Assembly (NCBI GenBank): GCA_023238725.1
Contig: CM041547.1
Location: 18,547,144-18,611,143 of the forward strand
Source: Scortum barcoo
Lineage: Eukaryota > Chordata > Actinopteri > Centrarchiformes > Terapontidae
Length of the DNA: 64,000 bases
Reading direction: 5' to 3'
Position numbers and translations under genes: made by a program. Below the pieces are notes generated by a model that was given only the letters and a program-made list of their open reading frames with translations, searched no databases and had not been told where the DNA came from. This document shows, one piece after another, positions 12,265-31,339 of this stretch; within the stretch, counting starts at the first letter, position 1; the number at the start of each line of letters is the position of its first letter.

Positions 12265-15200
12265 ATGGCTGCTGTGTCCTCTGCCTCTGACACTGGTGAG
12301 TGGGCTTTCATCCTTTGCTGCACACCTCGCCGCAGGTTTCCCATCACACACACAGGCACACACATCTTTCATCACCACACACTCAGTGACAGCATCCAGG
12401 AGGGGTTAAACTGTCAGAGCCCTGTTGCGTCTGGACGCAAACATCCACCATAGTTGGAGGCTGTTGCTTGGCTCAACTTCCTGCGTGTTTAGCAGCTCAC
12501 ATGGAAAGCAGTGAGTGACAGGTCAGTCAGTAAACTTCCTCCTTCCTCTGTGTTCCCCCCTCTTGTCGTCCTCTCACAGCAGGTAGGCGCCATGCCTCTC
12601 GCCAGTGTCCACTGAATATTCATGTTCTGGATCCAAACATTTATTCTCTGTGTGCAACTTTTGCTCAAAGTAAATCATATCCTGTCTCTCTGGAGGGAGT
12701 CCAAGGTTCCTCCTCTGTGACCCATTTTTTTCCCCAAAGGCTAAGGACAGAGGAAAACAAAGAGGAGGCACACTGAGAGGGGGGTGTTAGTGGGAGAGAA
12801 GGGGGTAAGAACAAGAAGGAAATACGAGGCGGTTAAGGAGGTGAGGTATAAGGTGGCAGGCAGTTAAGATAAGAGGGGCACACAGAGGGAGTGTCAGGAC
12901 AGAGGGGAGGGATTGAGAAGGAAAGGGAGAAGGCTGTATGTTGCAGTGGAAGTTCTCTTTTCTCCAAAAAGCACTTTGGGGTTGAGACTGAATGAAGGAT
13001 AAAGATCACTTCCTCTGAGGGCCTCTGTGCTTCAGGTAGCAAACAAGCACATCCTTGTGGGGAACCTCCAGTCTAATCTTTCTGTGTTTCAACAGCGGAC
13101 CCCAGGGGCCGACACCCCCCTGAACGCAGGCTGCTGCTCCTGGGGGGGCCACAGTCTGGTAAGACCTCTACCGCCAACACCATCTTGGGGGATGAGGTCT
13201 TCGACTCTGGGACGGAGACTACGCACAGCAACGTGGGTCAGACGGAGATCTACGGCCGGAGGGTCACCGTGGTCGACACCCCACCATGGGCCGTTCCCGT
13301 TGACCCGGAGGACACCGCCGAAGACGACGGAAACGACAACGCCGGTGCAGAGTCAGACAGCCTGCCACAGCCCCCTCCAAGCCTGGACAGCGAGGGACCG
13401 TGCATGGGGGCCATCCTCTGCCCCCCTGGACCTCACGCCATCCTGTTAGTGGTGTCAGTCACCCAGCCCTTCACAGACACCCAGAGGAGGGCCGCAGAGG
13501 ATCAGCTGGGAGCCCTGGGTGGAGGGACCTGGAGGTACTCCATGGTGGTCTTCACTGGGGTGGATAAGCTGCCCAAAGGTGTGTTCATTGAGGAGCACAT
13601 AGCGAACACAGGAGATGCCCTGCAGTGGCTGGTGGAGAGATGTGGAAGCAGGTACAATGTCTGTTTCTCTCTTTACCCTCTTCTCTCAAAAAGCTTCTCT
13701 AAACAAAGGAACAAAGGAAGAATCAGATAATTGCTAATCTAGTAATTACCAAATCCTGGTAGATGGAGCAACAGTTCAGTAGACAACTTAAAGGAGAACT
13801 CACAAATTTTATACATCAAAGTCAGTTTGCAGGTCTTGGAGAGTTCCTCTGTATATGGAGAAAAAAGGCATATAAAGCCTTGTGTGGCTCCAGAGGAGGC
13901 CATGTGAAGTCTGATCAGTTGCCTCAAGCGATGTCACTTGAGTCTGTTGGGGCTGAAGACTATTGGAGCTAGAGAGAAGTGAGCGCCCTGCACCTCTGTA
14001 GCCTGCTCACCATCTCTGCTTGAGGCTAGACTATACATTAGCCGCTACTAGCATCTCAGACTGATTGGAAGTTTGAAGTTAAGTTGCATTATGGGTAATA
14101 TAGACTCCAGGTTTTGACAAAGAAAATGGGATGAATGCATGGAATAAAGAAGAAGATGTTTCTTGTTCTGTCCGCCATGAGTTGAATATGTTATAGAGGT
14201 GCAATACTACATCAGTGCGACACTCCTTAATATTGTAATTCTATAAAATTAGGGGACTTATAAAAAAAAAAGTCAAAATTCTAAATTTTAGTTCCTGTTA
14301 TGGTTCAAGATCCCCAAAAACACACTCACTCCTACATTTTCTTAACTTAATAGCGCAAGGCTTTCTGTTAGAAATGTTCAGTCTCAAGCCAAAGCTGAGA
14401 TAAGATGACATCATTATGACATCATTAGGGTTATTTCTTCAATCTTTCTCAATATCTTATAATTGATGGACTGCCCCTTTAATAATGACCTTTCATTCCA
14501 CCTGCAGGTACCATGCCTTCGATAACACTCGGAAAGATGCGGAAGACAACACCCAGGTACCTGAACTGATGGAGAAGGTGGAGGAAATGATCACTGACAA
14601 CCAGGGTGTGTTTTTCACATTAACTAATATATAATTGCGCTTTGATGCACTCATTGCATGTGACTGTTGTGTTACATAATCAGAATACTTTATTTACCCC
14701 AGGTGGAAATGTGCTATTTTGTTTGATTAATGAATATGCCAGTCATGTTGTAGAACTGGTTGAAAAAAAATCAAGCATCTCTTGCCGCCGTCATGCAGGC
14801 TGGTACTTTGAGGTAAATGAGTTGATTTTACTGGAGGAAGAGCAGGCCAGGAGAGCGCTGGAGGAGGAGAGGATGAGGATGGAGGAGCACGCCAGGCAGA
14901 GGGAGCAGATGATTGGAGGGCCTCCCAGAGGTATGAGGGAGCTGTGTGTGTGTGTGTGTGTCTGTGTGTGTGTGTGTGGTCGTAATGCAGCTCCTTGGAA
15001 AACAAAACTCCAGACTTGGTGTTCTAGGAAATTGCTTACTCATTAGCCGTCAATCAATATTGCTTTTATCCCTAATGTGTCACACTGTTTCTCTCACCAT
15101 CTTTCTTTCCATATCTCATTCTCTCTCTGTCTTTGTGGACACACAGAGTTGAGACTGCTTTTGCTGGGCTGGAAGGGCGTTGGAAAGAGCTCGGTGGGGA

Positions 15201-15943
15201 ACTCCATCCTGGGCCGTCGGTACTTTGAGTCAGGCCAGGAGACGGAGCTGTGCCTCAGGAGGCAGGCGCTCGTGTCCGGCCGCCGGGTCACCATCGTCGA
15301 CACCCCGGGCTGGGACTGGTTCTCGGTGAGGCGGACCCCGAAGCGCATCCGCCAGGAGTCCCAGCGCGGAGCCGCCCTCCTGCGACCTGGACCCCACACC
15401 CTGCTCCTGGTCCTCCCCGTTGTCTCCTCCCTCACCGCCAGGAAGAGGCGAACGCTCCTGGCTCACATAGAGACTCTGTTTGGCGACAGCGCATGCCTCC
15501 ACACTATGGTGCTGTTCAGCTGTGGTGACTGGCTGGGACGCACGCCCATCGAGGAGCACATTCTCAGAGGCGGGCGGGAGCTGCAAAGACTACTCGAATA
15601 CTGTGGGAACTATTACCACGTCCTGGACAGTAAGACTCCTGGAAAGGACAGGAGTGTGTCGGTCCTCCTGGATAAGATAGAAGAGATGATCAGAGAGAAC
15701 GGGGACAAGGCTTTCCTCCCCATACAGACCGAGTGGTGTAAGTCACACAAGTTCATTTTCATGCATATTTTCCTATATAGTTTGTTTTGTCTTGTAGTTG
15801 ATGTGTGTGTGTGTGTGTGTGTGTGTCTGAAGTGTCATATTTGTCTAATATAACTGTTGCATTTGACAGTGAGTGAGGAGAGCTCTTACTCCTCTGACAA
15901 CACTGAGCCTGAGGACGACTGTCGAGGGTGCCAGCTGCAGTGA
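12265..15943 (+). CDS. GIMAP/AIG1-family protein with two GTPase domains, six exons
   Basis: GTPases of immunity-associated protein family; relatives act on lymphocyte or organelle membranes. The specific role here is unknown. Exons: 12265-12295, 13096-13651, 14508-14605, 14799-14930, 15147-15737, 15870-15943, total 1482 nt (493 residues), all phases compatible. Domain 1 (residues about 21-225) has P-loop GGPQSGKT (27-34), DTPPW in place of DTPGW, and FTGVDK near 163-168. An acidic/proline-rich insert of about 38 residues (75-112) follows the DTPPW motif. A charged helix (229-272, EEEQARRALEEERMRMEEH) links to domain 2 (273-470), which has GWKGVGKS, DTPGW and EEHILRGGRELQRLLEYCG. The C-terminus is Ser/acidic with CRGCQLQ at the end. 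The start ATG lies in a short first exon that splices in frame. Domain 1 looks more diverged than domain 2. No exact orthologue name is assigned. Confidence 0.88.
13788..14482. repeat. MITE-like interspersed repeat in GIMAP-like intron 2
   Basis: Begins TTAAAGGAGAACTCAC and ends GACTGCCCCTTTAA, giving short inverted ends (TTAAAGG / CCTTTAA) within TTAA. I recognise this kind of sequence as repeated in percomorph genomes, but I cannot name the family. A similar end (GACTGCGCCTTTAA) occurs near 31702-31715. It is non-coding. Confidence 0.55.
14943..14979. repeat. (TG)n microsatellite
   Basis: TG repeat with one TC interruption, immediately after exon 4 of the GIMAP-like gene. Confidence 0.93.
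15801..15826. repeat. (TG)n microsatellite
   Basis: TG repeat in the last intron of the GIMAP-like gene. Confidence 0.93.
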
Positions 15944-18900
15944 CACGATCGCACTTAAAGGAAAGTGGTTCTGCTTTTTATCCTTGTTCTGAGTCTCCAA
16001 CAGACCCAAACATTGCCTTGTGTAACTTAAACCTCATCTAGATGTCCCGCTTCGACTCTGAGGAGTTGTAGGGAAGAACAAACGGTTTGGAAACGGGGCT
16101 CTCATCAACTCTCTTTCGTTTTGAAGTGTAAAGACCGAACTCACTGACCACTGAGCAAAGCTCGCCCCGCACCCAAAGTGCAAACTCCCCTCAAATGCAC
16201 GAGACAGAGAAATATTCTGCTTCTGCTTCGAGGGAGTTCAATCCCCGTTCATGAGCATGTTCACAAATATCAACTGCTGCTAAAGAGACCCTGTTTCCAC
16301 CCTGCAGAGGAAAGAATTACTCCTCATTGTGACTATGTTCAGACTGCACTGATTAACTTTTTTACAAGTTGAAAGCATAAAATCAAAAGGGAAATAGGCT
16401 TATGAAGATGATATTATCAAGATCCAGTTATTGGAAGCAGTGTCTCCATGTCTCTGTGTATGACTTGTACCCAGACTTATGACTAAATTTTACAGTATAG
16501 TCACCTTCTTCTACATCAAGTGCCATTTCAGATGTTCAGTTGGAATTAGCTTGAATCAATAAGGGTTCAAAGGGAATGGTTTGAGTGACAGCAACCAAGT
16601 GAAAAAGAATCCAAAACAGGGAAAGTATGACAAAAAATAATAAATGTGTGCCCACCAGTGATATAAAAAAAACATAACAGACATGAAACATCCAGTAAAT
16701 TCTGATATTTCACGTTATACTAAAATTTGCTTGGTAAATTTCTGCTCAGGGAGTCAGGACTGAAATGCTTCCTGAAATCTGGTACATTTACAGAAATGCT
16801 GAATAATGCTGACTGCTAAACTGCAAAGGTATGTCACATATTAATTCAGAGTTTTTTTTTTCTGTGAGAGTTTGCTTCAGTTTGCTAGAAGTAAAAGAGA
16901 GTGAGTGTTTGCACTTTTGTTGGAATTGGTTCCTTTGATTCTCATACTAAAAAAACAAATCCATCTGAAGCAGTGAATATAGTCATTGGTAGCCCACCTC
17001 TGCTGTAGCATTCATGCACAGGAGGAGCTGTAAAAACAGTTAAGCTGTAGTGAAAGTGTGTGCAGTCTCAGATCCCTGCGGAGCAGCTCAGGCTGGCACC
17101 GCCTCGCTGTTTTTTGGTCATGCATCCAGTGATTTTATTGACGAGGTAGATTCAGATATGTGCCTCAGCATCAAAGCGTGAGAGTGGGAGTACAGCCCTG
17201 CGGCAGGGCCACATCGAGCTTTCGCATGCTACAGAAACAGCATAACCTCATGAACCATTCAAGCTCACATAGGGCTTTTACTACCTTTTTCTACATCGCA
17301 GAGACATCTGTTCTTTACATCAATAGGGATGTTTGGAAAAAATGAAATAAACATATATATATATTCAGCTCTCAGAGGCATGTTAAGACACCGCATGCAG
17401 ATAAACGAGTGCCTATAGAGTTGAAGGCAACCTCACTTCTTATTCCTCAAACGCTTGCTTGAGCAAGTCTGTGGGAGTTTCTGATGTGACGTCACAACCC
17501 CTCTACCTTTACAACTGCAAAAAAGAAAAGAAAAAAAGTGGAAAAAAGAGACTTCACACTCTGAAAGGTACAAATAAAAGCATATATAATATGTGACCGA
17601 CACCACTGCCATGCTGTTATATGTTATTTTATACAAATGACTACGAAAGAACTGACACTGCTTCCCCCTGTGCTTTCCTGACTCTGTGCTTCATCTAGTG
17701 ACGTAGGCTACCGCAGCACTTAATGTGACGAGCATGACTTTACAATTTAATATTTGAGGATGTTTCAAACATTCATTTGGAGTCCCACCATCACCTGTGA
17801 ATATATTGTAGAAGCTGTGTATATTTACAGTGTAAAACATGTTCCTTTGTGCGCTTTCAGCGAAGCATTTTGCACTGTCTACTACTTTACTGTAGCCAAA
17901 GTGACGTTACTTCCTGTGTGCTCCTCCCTAAATGGTGATTGCATCATCAGTTCTTTGCTCATCCTCAGACAACAATAAAATATATGGATATATTGTTGTG
18001 TATTTTTTGGCTTTCATTTAGTAATTTGATTTATTTTCTTATATGCGGTCTGCTTTGTTCTCATTGATGGACTGCAGAGCTCTCCGAGAAGACAAATCCC
18101 TTATTATTCTGACATGCCAGATTAGATGCCTGTGATGTAAGTAGTAATTGTGCAGTGTTGTCATTAGGTGGCGCTGTAGCAAGCAGATTTGTCTACCACC
18201 ATAGGCCCACAGAATACTGACAACTACTCTCAGAAGAAAAATGTTTAAAAAGACAGTGAGAAATAAGGCTCTTGACAAATATCAAGCAGGACAAAGGACA
18301 TTAAGGCCAGTGAAAATCAAAGCCTTTTCACTCTTTAAGTTAAGTTCTTTTTAAGTTTAAAGTCATGAAAATGTGCAAACAGTGCACTGTACTGTATTCT
18401 GTAGGGTTTTATTGATCATAGCTGCCTTATCTGATCCCCACCTATATCAGTGCATCTAAACCAGCTCTAAATGAGGAAAAGTGCCCTTCCATGAACATAT
18501 TGTCCACAAAATAATAATCTTGAAAACACCCTTGAAAAATGAGGGCATTTACACAGGCAGGACCCGCAAAGTTTGCCAAGTCTTTTTTTCTGGAGGAAAT
18601 GCTTCTCCTATTCTAAGTAGCTCTGCACCATCTTTGACTTTGGCGAGCCTCCAGTTATAGATCGTCCTAAAGCCATCTGGATGAAAGCCTGGACCAATTA
18701 CAGTGTGAACACCTCGGGCCGGTTGTAGGCTGAACGCACACATTTTTGTTGGTAATATTATTCAAGCTGTGCCTAGGTCAGCACCAGTCAGCACTCTTTT
18801 TTTCTCCCCCCTCTCTCACATGCTCTTCTATTCTCTCAGACTCTAACAAACACATACGTTCTCTAAGCACACACGATACACTGTAGTACATCTTTTAATC

Positions 18901-19369
18901 AAGTGATCAGCAGGACAAAACACAGCAGAACTAGACTATATTCTTTTTTCTTCTCAAAGTGGTTTCCTTTGTAATTAGGAAACATTTTTATCTCCACATG
19001 ACTCTCAGTTGATTGAATACCCATGTGTCTGCAGCATGCTGCTGATCAAGCGGGCTCTATTATCCTCTTCCCAGTTTGTTTGTTTAAAAGAGGCTCCGCT
19101 CAGTTGGACATCCACAAGCTTATTGTAATGTATTATCAGAGCAGGAACAAAGACCCTCTGTGTTCAGGACAAGTTACACTGACTGACTAAAAACAGGTCA
19201 TAAATGTGTTCTTTGACTTGGCTGTCCCGGTTTGGCACAGATCACTTGCACTGCAGTGTAGTTTTACTTTCAAAGCCTGTGTTTTTTCAGGCCTGCCACA
19301 CTATCACAATAGGCTACATATACTACAATACTATTAAAGGAACTACTAGAAGGAATCACACCAAGCTGC
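15944..19369. other. 3' UTR of GIMAP-like gene and intergenic sequence
   Basis: No supported gene. AATAAA motifs on the plus strand near 16638, 17345 and 17973 are candidate poly(A) signals of the GIMAP-like gene. The short open frames here lack homology, splice context or composition bias and I reject them. The two flanking genes converge on this 3.4-kb region. Confidence 0.45.
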
Positions 19370-19386
19370 AACTGGGTTTAAGACTC

Positions 19387-19392
19387 TTTATT
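19387..19392 (-). promoter_or_regulatory. Likely poly(A) signal of atf4
   Basis: AATAAA on the minus strand about 380 bp beyond the atf4 stop, giving a 3' UTR of ordinary length. Confidence 0.6.
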
Positions 19393-19772
19393 AAGAGATT
19401 TATAACACAGATGGCCCGGTTACACTATAATACACAAACTTTAAAAAGACACTCTACTGGCAGGTTAATGAGGTCCAGAGATAGGAATAAATGTACAAAC
19501 ATTACAATAAACACAAGTTAGTATATTGAATTGGAAATACTTGATTCCATAGTATATAGTAATCTATATTTAATACCAGTGTTAGATATTTAAAAAGGAG
19601 ATGTTCCCACAATCATTAATTACTGGATTGTGAATCCCTGACATGCTGTTTGGACAGAACAACCTTTACTGATACTAGTTTCCATTAAAGTAATAAAAAT
19701 ATGCTGTGCCCACTTTTCTCAATTGTCACTTTGCACACACTTCAATCTGTCTTTCTATTTTAGTGTTGACCA

Positions 19773-21241
19773 CTAGGGGTCAGCACCAAGACCTTTTTTG
19801 GTCCTGGCCTGACGGACCTCCTCCATCAGCTCTTTGAGGTACTCGATCTCCCTGGCCATGGATTCGGCCTTCTCAGTCAGCTCCATGTTCTTCCTCTCCA
19901 GCCTGGCATGCTCTTCGCCAAGTGCTTCCTGCTCAGCTCTTTTCTTCTGCCTATACCGCGTGGCAGCTGTCTTGTTCTGCTCCATCTTCTTTAGTTTCTT
20001 TGCCTTTGGTGCCTTAGAAAGTGCCCTTTCTTCTCCAGCTGCACCCCCAAGGGACTTTACTTTGACGCTGGTGTCAGTGGGAGAGGGAGGACTAGCTTTG
20101 TGTTTGGGCTCAGGGTATGGTCTGCTTCTGGAGGACCGTGACGGAGGGGGGGAATGAACAACCTCTGACGTGGTGGTTACGGTAGCGATTGAGACTTCCT
20201 CTTTGGGAGCCAGGACAAGCACGATGCGAGTTGGTGACAGGGAGAGCACGAGCCTCGGGACCTGAGGGATGATGGGGGCCACCTCTGGCTTAACCTCACT
20301 CTCCGAGACATCCACTTCACTGCCTAGGTCCAGGGTGTAGGCCGGGGAGGAGGGAGAGTCAACTGAGGGGGATGGCGGATCTGGGGACGCAGGCTCAGAT
20401 TTGATTTCCAGCTCCTCTTGTGGCTCTGGGACACACAGGGCCGGGGAGGGGACATCCTGTTCATTGATGTAGGGCTCCGGCTCATCCACTGTAATGAAAG
20501 AAGGCTCTGGACAGACAGAGGGAGGAGAAGCAGAAGGAAGACTGGAGAGCGCAGGAGTTGGGAGAGTGGGCATCGGGAGGGAGTCGAGCTCCATGGGGCA
20601 ATCCAGGGAGGCTAGGAGGTCTTCTGGAGAGCTGGGGGACTCTTCTGCAGGACTGCAGGAGCCAATCAGAGAGTCCAGATCGAACTCGCTCAGATCCACC
20701 CTCTCAACCATCCAGTCCAGGTCACCGAACATTTCCTCTGTGGAGGCAAATAACTGTATGTTAAGGACTGCCTGCTTTCTATGTCACATGGTCAAATTAT
20801 TTACACAACTGTTTCAAATATATTAATAAGAGTGCTTAAACGATTGTGTTCTGATCATTAATGTCATTAATTTATACTGTCATCACCTTTGCTCTCATCT
20901 GAGACAGTCTGACTCAGCTGAGCAGGATGGGCCAACCAGGGGAAGGAGAGCAGGTCAGACTCCGTCCCGGCTTTGTCCCCCTGGAGGAGGACGGCCGGTG
21001 GCGAGGGAGGAGGAGAGTAAAAGGGAGGAGGTGAGGAGGAAGAAGACAGCGATGAGGAGGTGAGGGGGGACGTGGGTGAAGCGTTCCCCTCCAATGAGGT
21101 TCCTCCTCCTTTCTGTTTTTCTTCTTGGTCAGGGTGAAAAGAGAAAAGGTCCACGGCGTCAGCCATGGGAGAGGAAGGTCCCCAGAGAAGGGCCTCCATG
21201 TCTTCCAGGCCAAACTGTGAGCTTGTCATCATCGTGGTCAT
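19773..21241 (-). CDS. atf4: ATF4 bZIP transcription factor
   Basis: Effector of the integrated stress response. It binds C/EBP-ATF elements as a bZIP dimer in the nucleus and drives amino-acid synthesis and transport genes. Coding exons 20887-21241 and 19773-20737 give 1320 nt (439 residues; human 351). The N-terminal half is acidic, Ser/Pro-rich activation sequence with DWMVERVDLSEFDLDSLIG. The basic region KKMEQNKTAATRYRQKKRAE starts near residue 369, followed by a leucine zipper (LGEEHARLERKNMELTEKAE). The basic region is essentially that of vertebrate ATF4, which separates it from ATF5. I do not find the DSGxxS phosphodegron of mammalian ATF4, although Ser/Asp-rich stretches are present. 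Teleosts keep two atf4 paralogues and I cannot say which this is. Two upstream ORFs precede it (separate entries). Confidence 0.95.
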
Positions 21242-22094
21242 AGTGGCTGTTGTTGGTCACAAAGGGAGCGCGTGACGAAGCTAGGAAAGTTTCGAACTCT
21301 GTTATGCTGTCGAATGCAGCAGCAGTGAGGGTTTCCACGTAGGACCTGAGGGCAAATTAAGACATTTGTGGTGAAAATTTGAACATCAGTATTCTACAAA
21401 TATAATCAATGCCTGCCATGAAGACAATGGATGATTTATATTTGAAACTGTCAACACTACTTGTTTGAGTAAAACATAATGTGGTTTTGGTGTGATAATA
21501 ACTCAGATCACATTTTGGTGCAACACTGCCCCCATCATTGCAACGCACTCACTGCACATCACGTGTTTCCACCCAGCTGCCTGTCTTGTGACTCTGACGT
21601 CTCCACACAACGTCACAGATCTCCCCCCCCCCGCCCTCCTCCGGACTATAAACAGACACTTTTGTCCTCAATCCGCCCACATGGAGCGGCCATTTTGACA
21701 CAAAGAGGAAATGAACCATTTTCTGTCTGCCACGTTGGCACCCGACGACAACCCAGATTATAATACTTAAATTTATTTAACTGTTGACGATGACAGCGAC
21801 ACAATGTCCCTATATGATTTAAGTCAAATACAAAATGTGACGTTTCACCTGACTGTCACGTGCCGTGTCATCTTAGCAGCTGAATCTGTTTTTAATAATA
21901 ATAACTCATTGTATCAAAGTATTCGACGACCCAGATAATATCAAATGAACTATAATGGTTAAATTAGTTTTAGATGGACTTAATTTGGATATAGCTTCTT
22001 GCTCGTGGACACGTCAGGCTGTGGGAGCGCGCGGCCACAGTAGGCCGGACAGCTGTCATCGAAAAAAATATGTTAAAAAATATACTTACGACAT
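21159..22094 (-). promoter_or_regulatory. atf4 uORF2, overlapping the main start, split by an intron
   Basis: ATG-TC at 22090-22094 ends a 5' exon at a GTAAGT donor. The acceptor at 21346-21348 resumes the frame, which stops at 21159-21161. The joined ORF has 63 codons, starting MSSYVETLTAAAFDSITEFE and running out of frame 83 nt into the atf4 coding region. Human uORF2 is of nearly the same length and also overlaps the main start. Ribosomes that reinitiate here miss ATF4. Under eIF2 phosphorylation they bypass it and translate ATF4. The splice pair is my placement but both sites are strong. Confidence 0.82.
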
Positions 22095-22169
22095 TTTTGC
22101 TGAAGTAGAAGTGACTCAGTGCACTGGCGGGATGCACTGTTTTGTTGGCTGCTGGCTCGCTGCACACTT

Positions 22170-22181
22170 TTACACTGCCAT
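22170..22181 (-). promoter_or_regulatory. atf4 uORF1 (3 codons)
   Basis: ATG GCA GTG TAA on the minus strand, with G at -3 and G at +4, 75 nt upstream of the uORF2 start in the same 5' exon. A three-residue first uORF is the known vertebrate ATF4 arrangement, acting as the positive element that allows reinitiation downstream. Confidence 0.8.
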
Positions 22182-22394
22182 TTCGGCGAATTGGGCGATG
22201 TTCAACTTGTCTGTCTCTTCGTTTGTTGATCCTCAAGAGGGAAAATGGCGCAAGGTGTGGCGCGGCGCAAATATACAGCTACAACAAGGACCCGACGTAT
22301 CCTTCCGCTGCGCACACACGATCACTCCGCCAGTGTTTTCGTTCCGCATTCCACAGTCTTCTGTGGACCTACAAAGTAATCCCTCCTACTAATC

Positions 22395-23149
22395 TTAATA
22401 TAACATTATTTGAATTAAATCTGTGCTTTTATTTATCACAGTCATAATTGAAAGTAGAACTACACCATCATAATAGTAATCGTAATCGTGTTATTATTGT
22501 TTTTGTTATTGTTGTTTTCCATTTTTAACCTATAGCCTACATTGGGTTTTTTAAAATGGTCTTATTATTGAAATATAAAATGTTAATGAAATAATGATAA
22601 TGAGAATAATTGTAATCATAAGAAAGGTAGAAATTTGTTGTTGTTGTTTTCCATTTTTAACCTATAGCTTCCATTAGGGTTTGAATGGTCTTGTTATCGA
22701 AATGTAAAACGTTAATGAAATAATAATAATGCTAATAATCTATAATGATAATAATGATCCTCAAAAAAGGCAGAAATGTATTTTGTATGTAAGACATTAT
22801 GTTGATTCACCATACAGATCTTAATTTGATTCTATGATCTTAAATTGATTTATGTGTTAAGTGTTTTGTTGACCTTTTTTCAACCATTAAGCATCATTTC
22901 AACTGTTTTTCAGTACAAACATATTTCACCTCTGATGGACGGTCATGTGCCGGCTGGGTATCCTATCCTGGGTATACTGGCTTTAGTAAATCAAAAATCG
23001 AAAATAAATATAAATGTTTATTAAATATATTAAATTTATTAAATATATTTAATCGCATTTAATTGCAAATTACATAACACATATAACATTGTAAAACATC
23101 TCTCTCTCACACACACACATACACACAAACCAATAACAAGTCCTTTGCT
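22395..23149. other. AT-rich spacer between atf4 promoter and APOL-like gene
   Basis: Two related stretches near 22500-22600 and 22630-22745 (both with GTTTTCCATTTTTAACCTAT) form an imperfect tandem duplication of about 130 bp. Plus-strand TTTATT motifs near 23020-23040 could serve as poly(A) signals for the minus-strand APOL-like gene. No gene seen. Confidence 0.5.
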
Positions 23150-30047
<6,898 letters not shown>

Positions 30048-30761
30048 GGTCCAGTTAGGAAGCTGTTGATCAGTCTTCTCTATTTCATTACTCCGTTTGA
30101 CCCTTTATTTATGGATCCAGCATAAGAAATGGCTTAACAAGTCTCCCGTACGCTCACATGCCTGCACTCTCAGGCCACAGATGCCTTCTCTTCCTCTGTC
30201 CTCCAGTCGAAACAGGCCGAAAGGTGTGATTTCCCTGCGGCGTCACAGAAGAGGACAAACTATGTGGGTGGATCCTCTTTTTGTGAAACTTTGACATACA
30301 CACACAACAAGTGGAAAGAAGTCCAAAATATGTCATCACTGTCACTCAGGCACCCACACACACCACACAAACTTGACATCAGCAGTTAGGAGGATATTGT
30401 ATTGATTTACATTAATTCCCTGGACTTAACCTGACCTTAACCAAAACCACAGCTTGACAAACACCAACCTTACGTCTAAACTAACCCTAAAACAAGTCTT
30501 ACCACTAAAGTTTAATGGTTTACCTTGCAGGGACCAACTTCTGTTGTTGTCAACGTCTGATTGATGATGAGGAGGGCGTGTGTGTGTGTGTGTGAATTTT
30601 TTGTATGTATGTCAGCCTTCGTGTCAAAGCATTTGGGTTTTTGTGTTGGGGATGTTATCTAAAACTGGTCCAACAGGCAGAGTGAGCAAATTCTTCCTGT
30701 TTCACAGAGGGCACCCTGAAGGATGACTCAGCCTGAATTTTTATTGACTGATTTGAGAACA

Positions 30762-30877
30762 ACTCTTTTATCATTCATAAGTACATGTTCTGCTTGAGGA
30801 AGTCATTCTTTCCAAGATGAGAAGATCGACACCCCTCTCACATTTGTACGATACATATGCCAAGAAATAGCCCCTTG
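30762..30877 (+). repeat. 116-bp direct repeat, copy 1
   Basis: Starts ACTCTTTTATCATTCATAAG and ends AGAAATAGCCCCTTG. It matches 33370-33485 with apparently one mismatch. Part of it (AAGATGAGAAGATCGACACC) belongs to the same percomorph dispersed repeat seen at 26457. Confidence 0.85.
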
Positions 30878-30899
30878 GTGAATTGTCATTTTTATTGTT

Positions 30900-31135
30900 T
30901 TTTTTTTCAGATTGTACAAACAAGATATAATGTGTTTATTTGTGAGCCTTAGGGGTGCTCACAGGCATGGAAACTGTGTTACATTTGGACAGAGCCAGGG
31001 AAGCTGTTGATCTAGCTCTCTGTGGTAAGATAGGCCAAGCTAGCTGAAGCTTTATGTTTACCATACAAACACAAGAATGAATGGTAACTCTCAAGAAAAC
31101 AAATACAAGTATTTCCTAAAATGTTGAACGATTTC
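30900..31135 (-). repeat. Percomorph-type interspersed repeat copy, reverse orientation
   Basis: Contains TTGTACAAACAAGATATAAT, GGACAGAGCCAGGGAAGC and AAATGTTGAACGATTTCTTT, which read as the reverse complement of the family seen at 26457. Non-coding. Confidence 0.5.
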
Positions 31136-31339
31136 TTTGAAGATTTTGCACATCAAAACTGGTCGACTCCCAGCAGCTTTCCACACAGTTCTTGTTTTCA
31201 CAGGTTTAGCCGGTTTATTTTGAAAGAGGACAGGACAGTGGAGACAGGAAATGAGGGGAAAGAGAGGAGGTATGATATGCAGCAATGGTCTCCTGCTAGA
31301 CTTGATCCGGAAACAGTGTAATTACATAATCAGCATCTA

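Noticed and set aside
15230..15586. Open frames antisense to GIMAP-like exon 5
   Set aside because: Shadow frames of a GC-rich real exon. The plus-strand reading has P-loop and GTPase motifs and correct splicing.
18549..18743. 64-codon minus-strand frame between the GIMAP-like gene and atf4
   Set aside because: No recognisable family, no signal or repeat pattern, and a length expected by chance.
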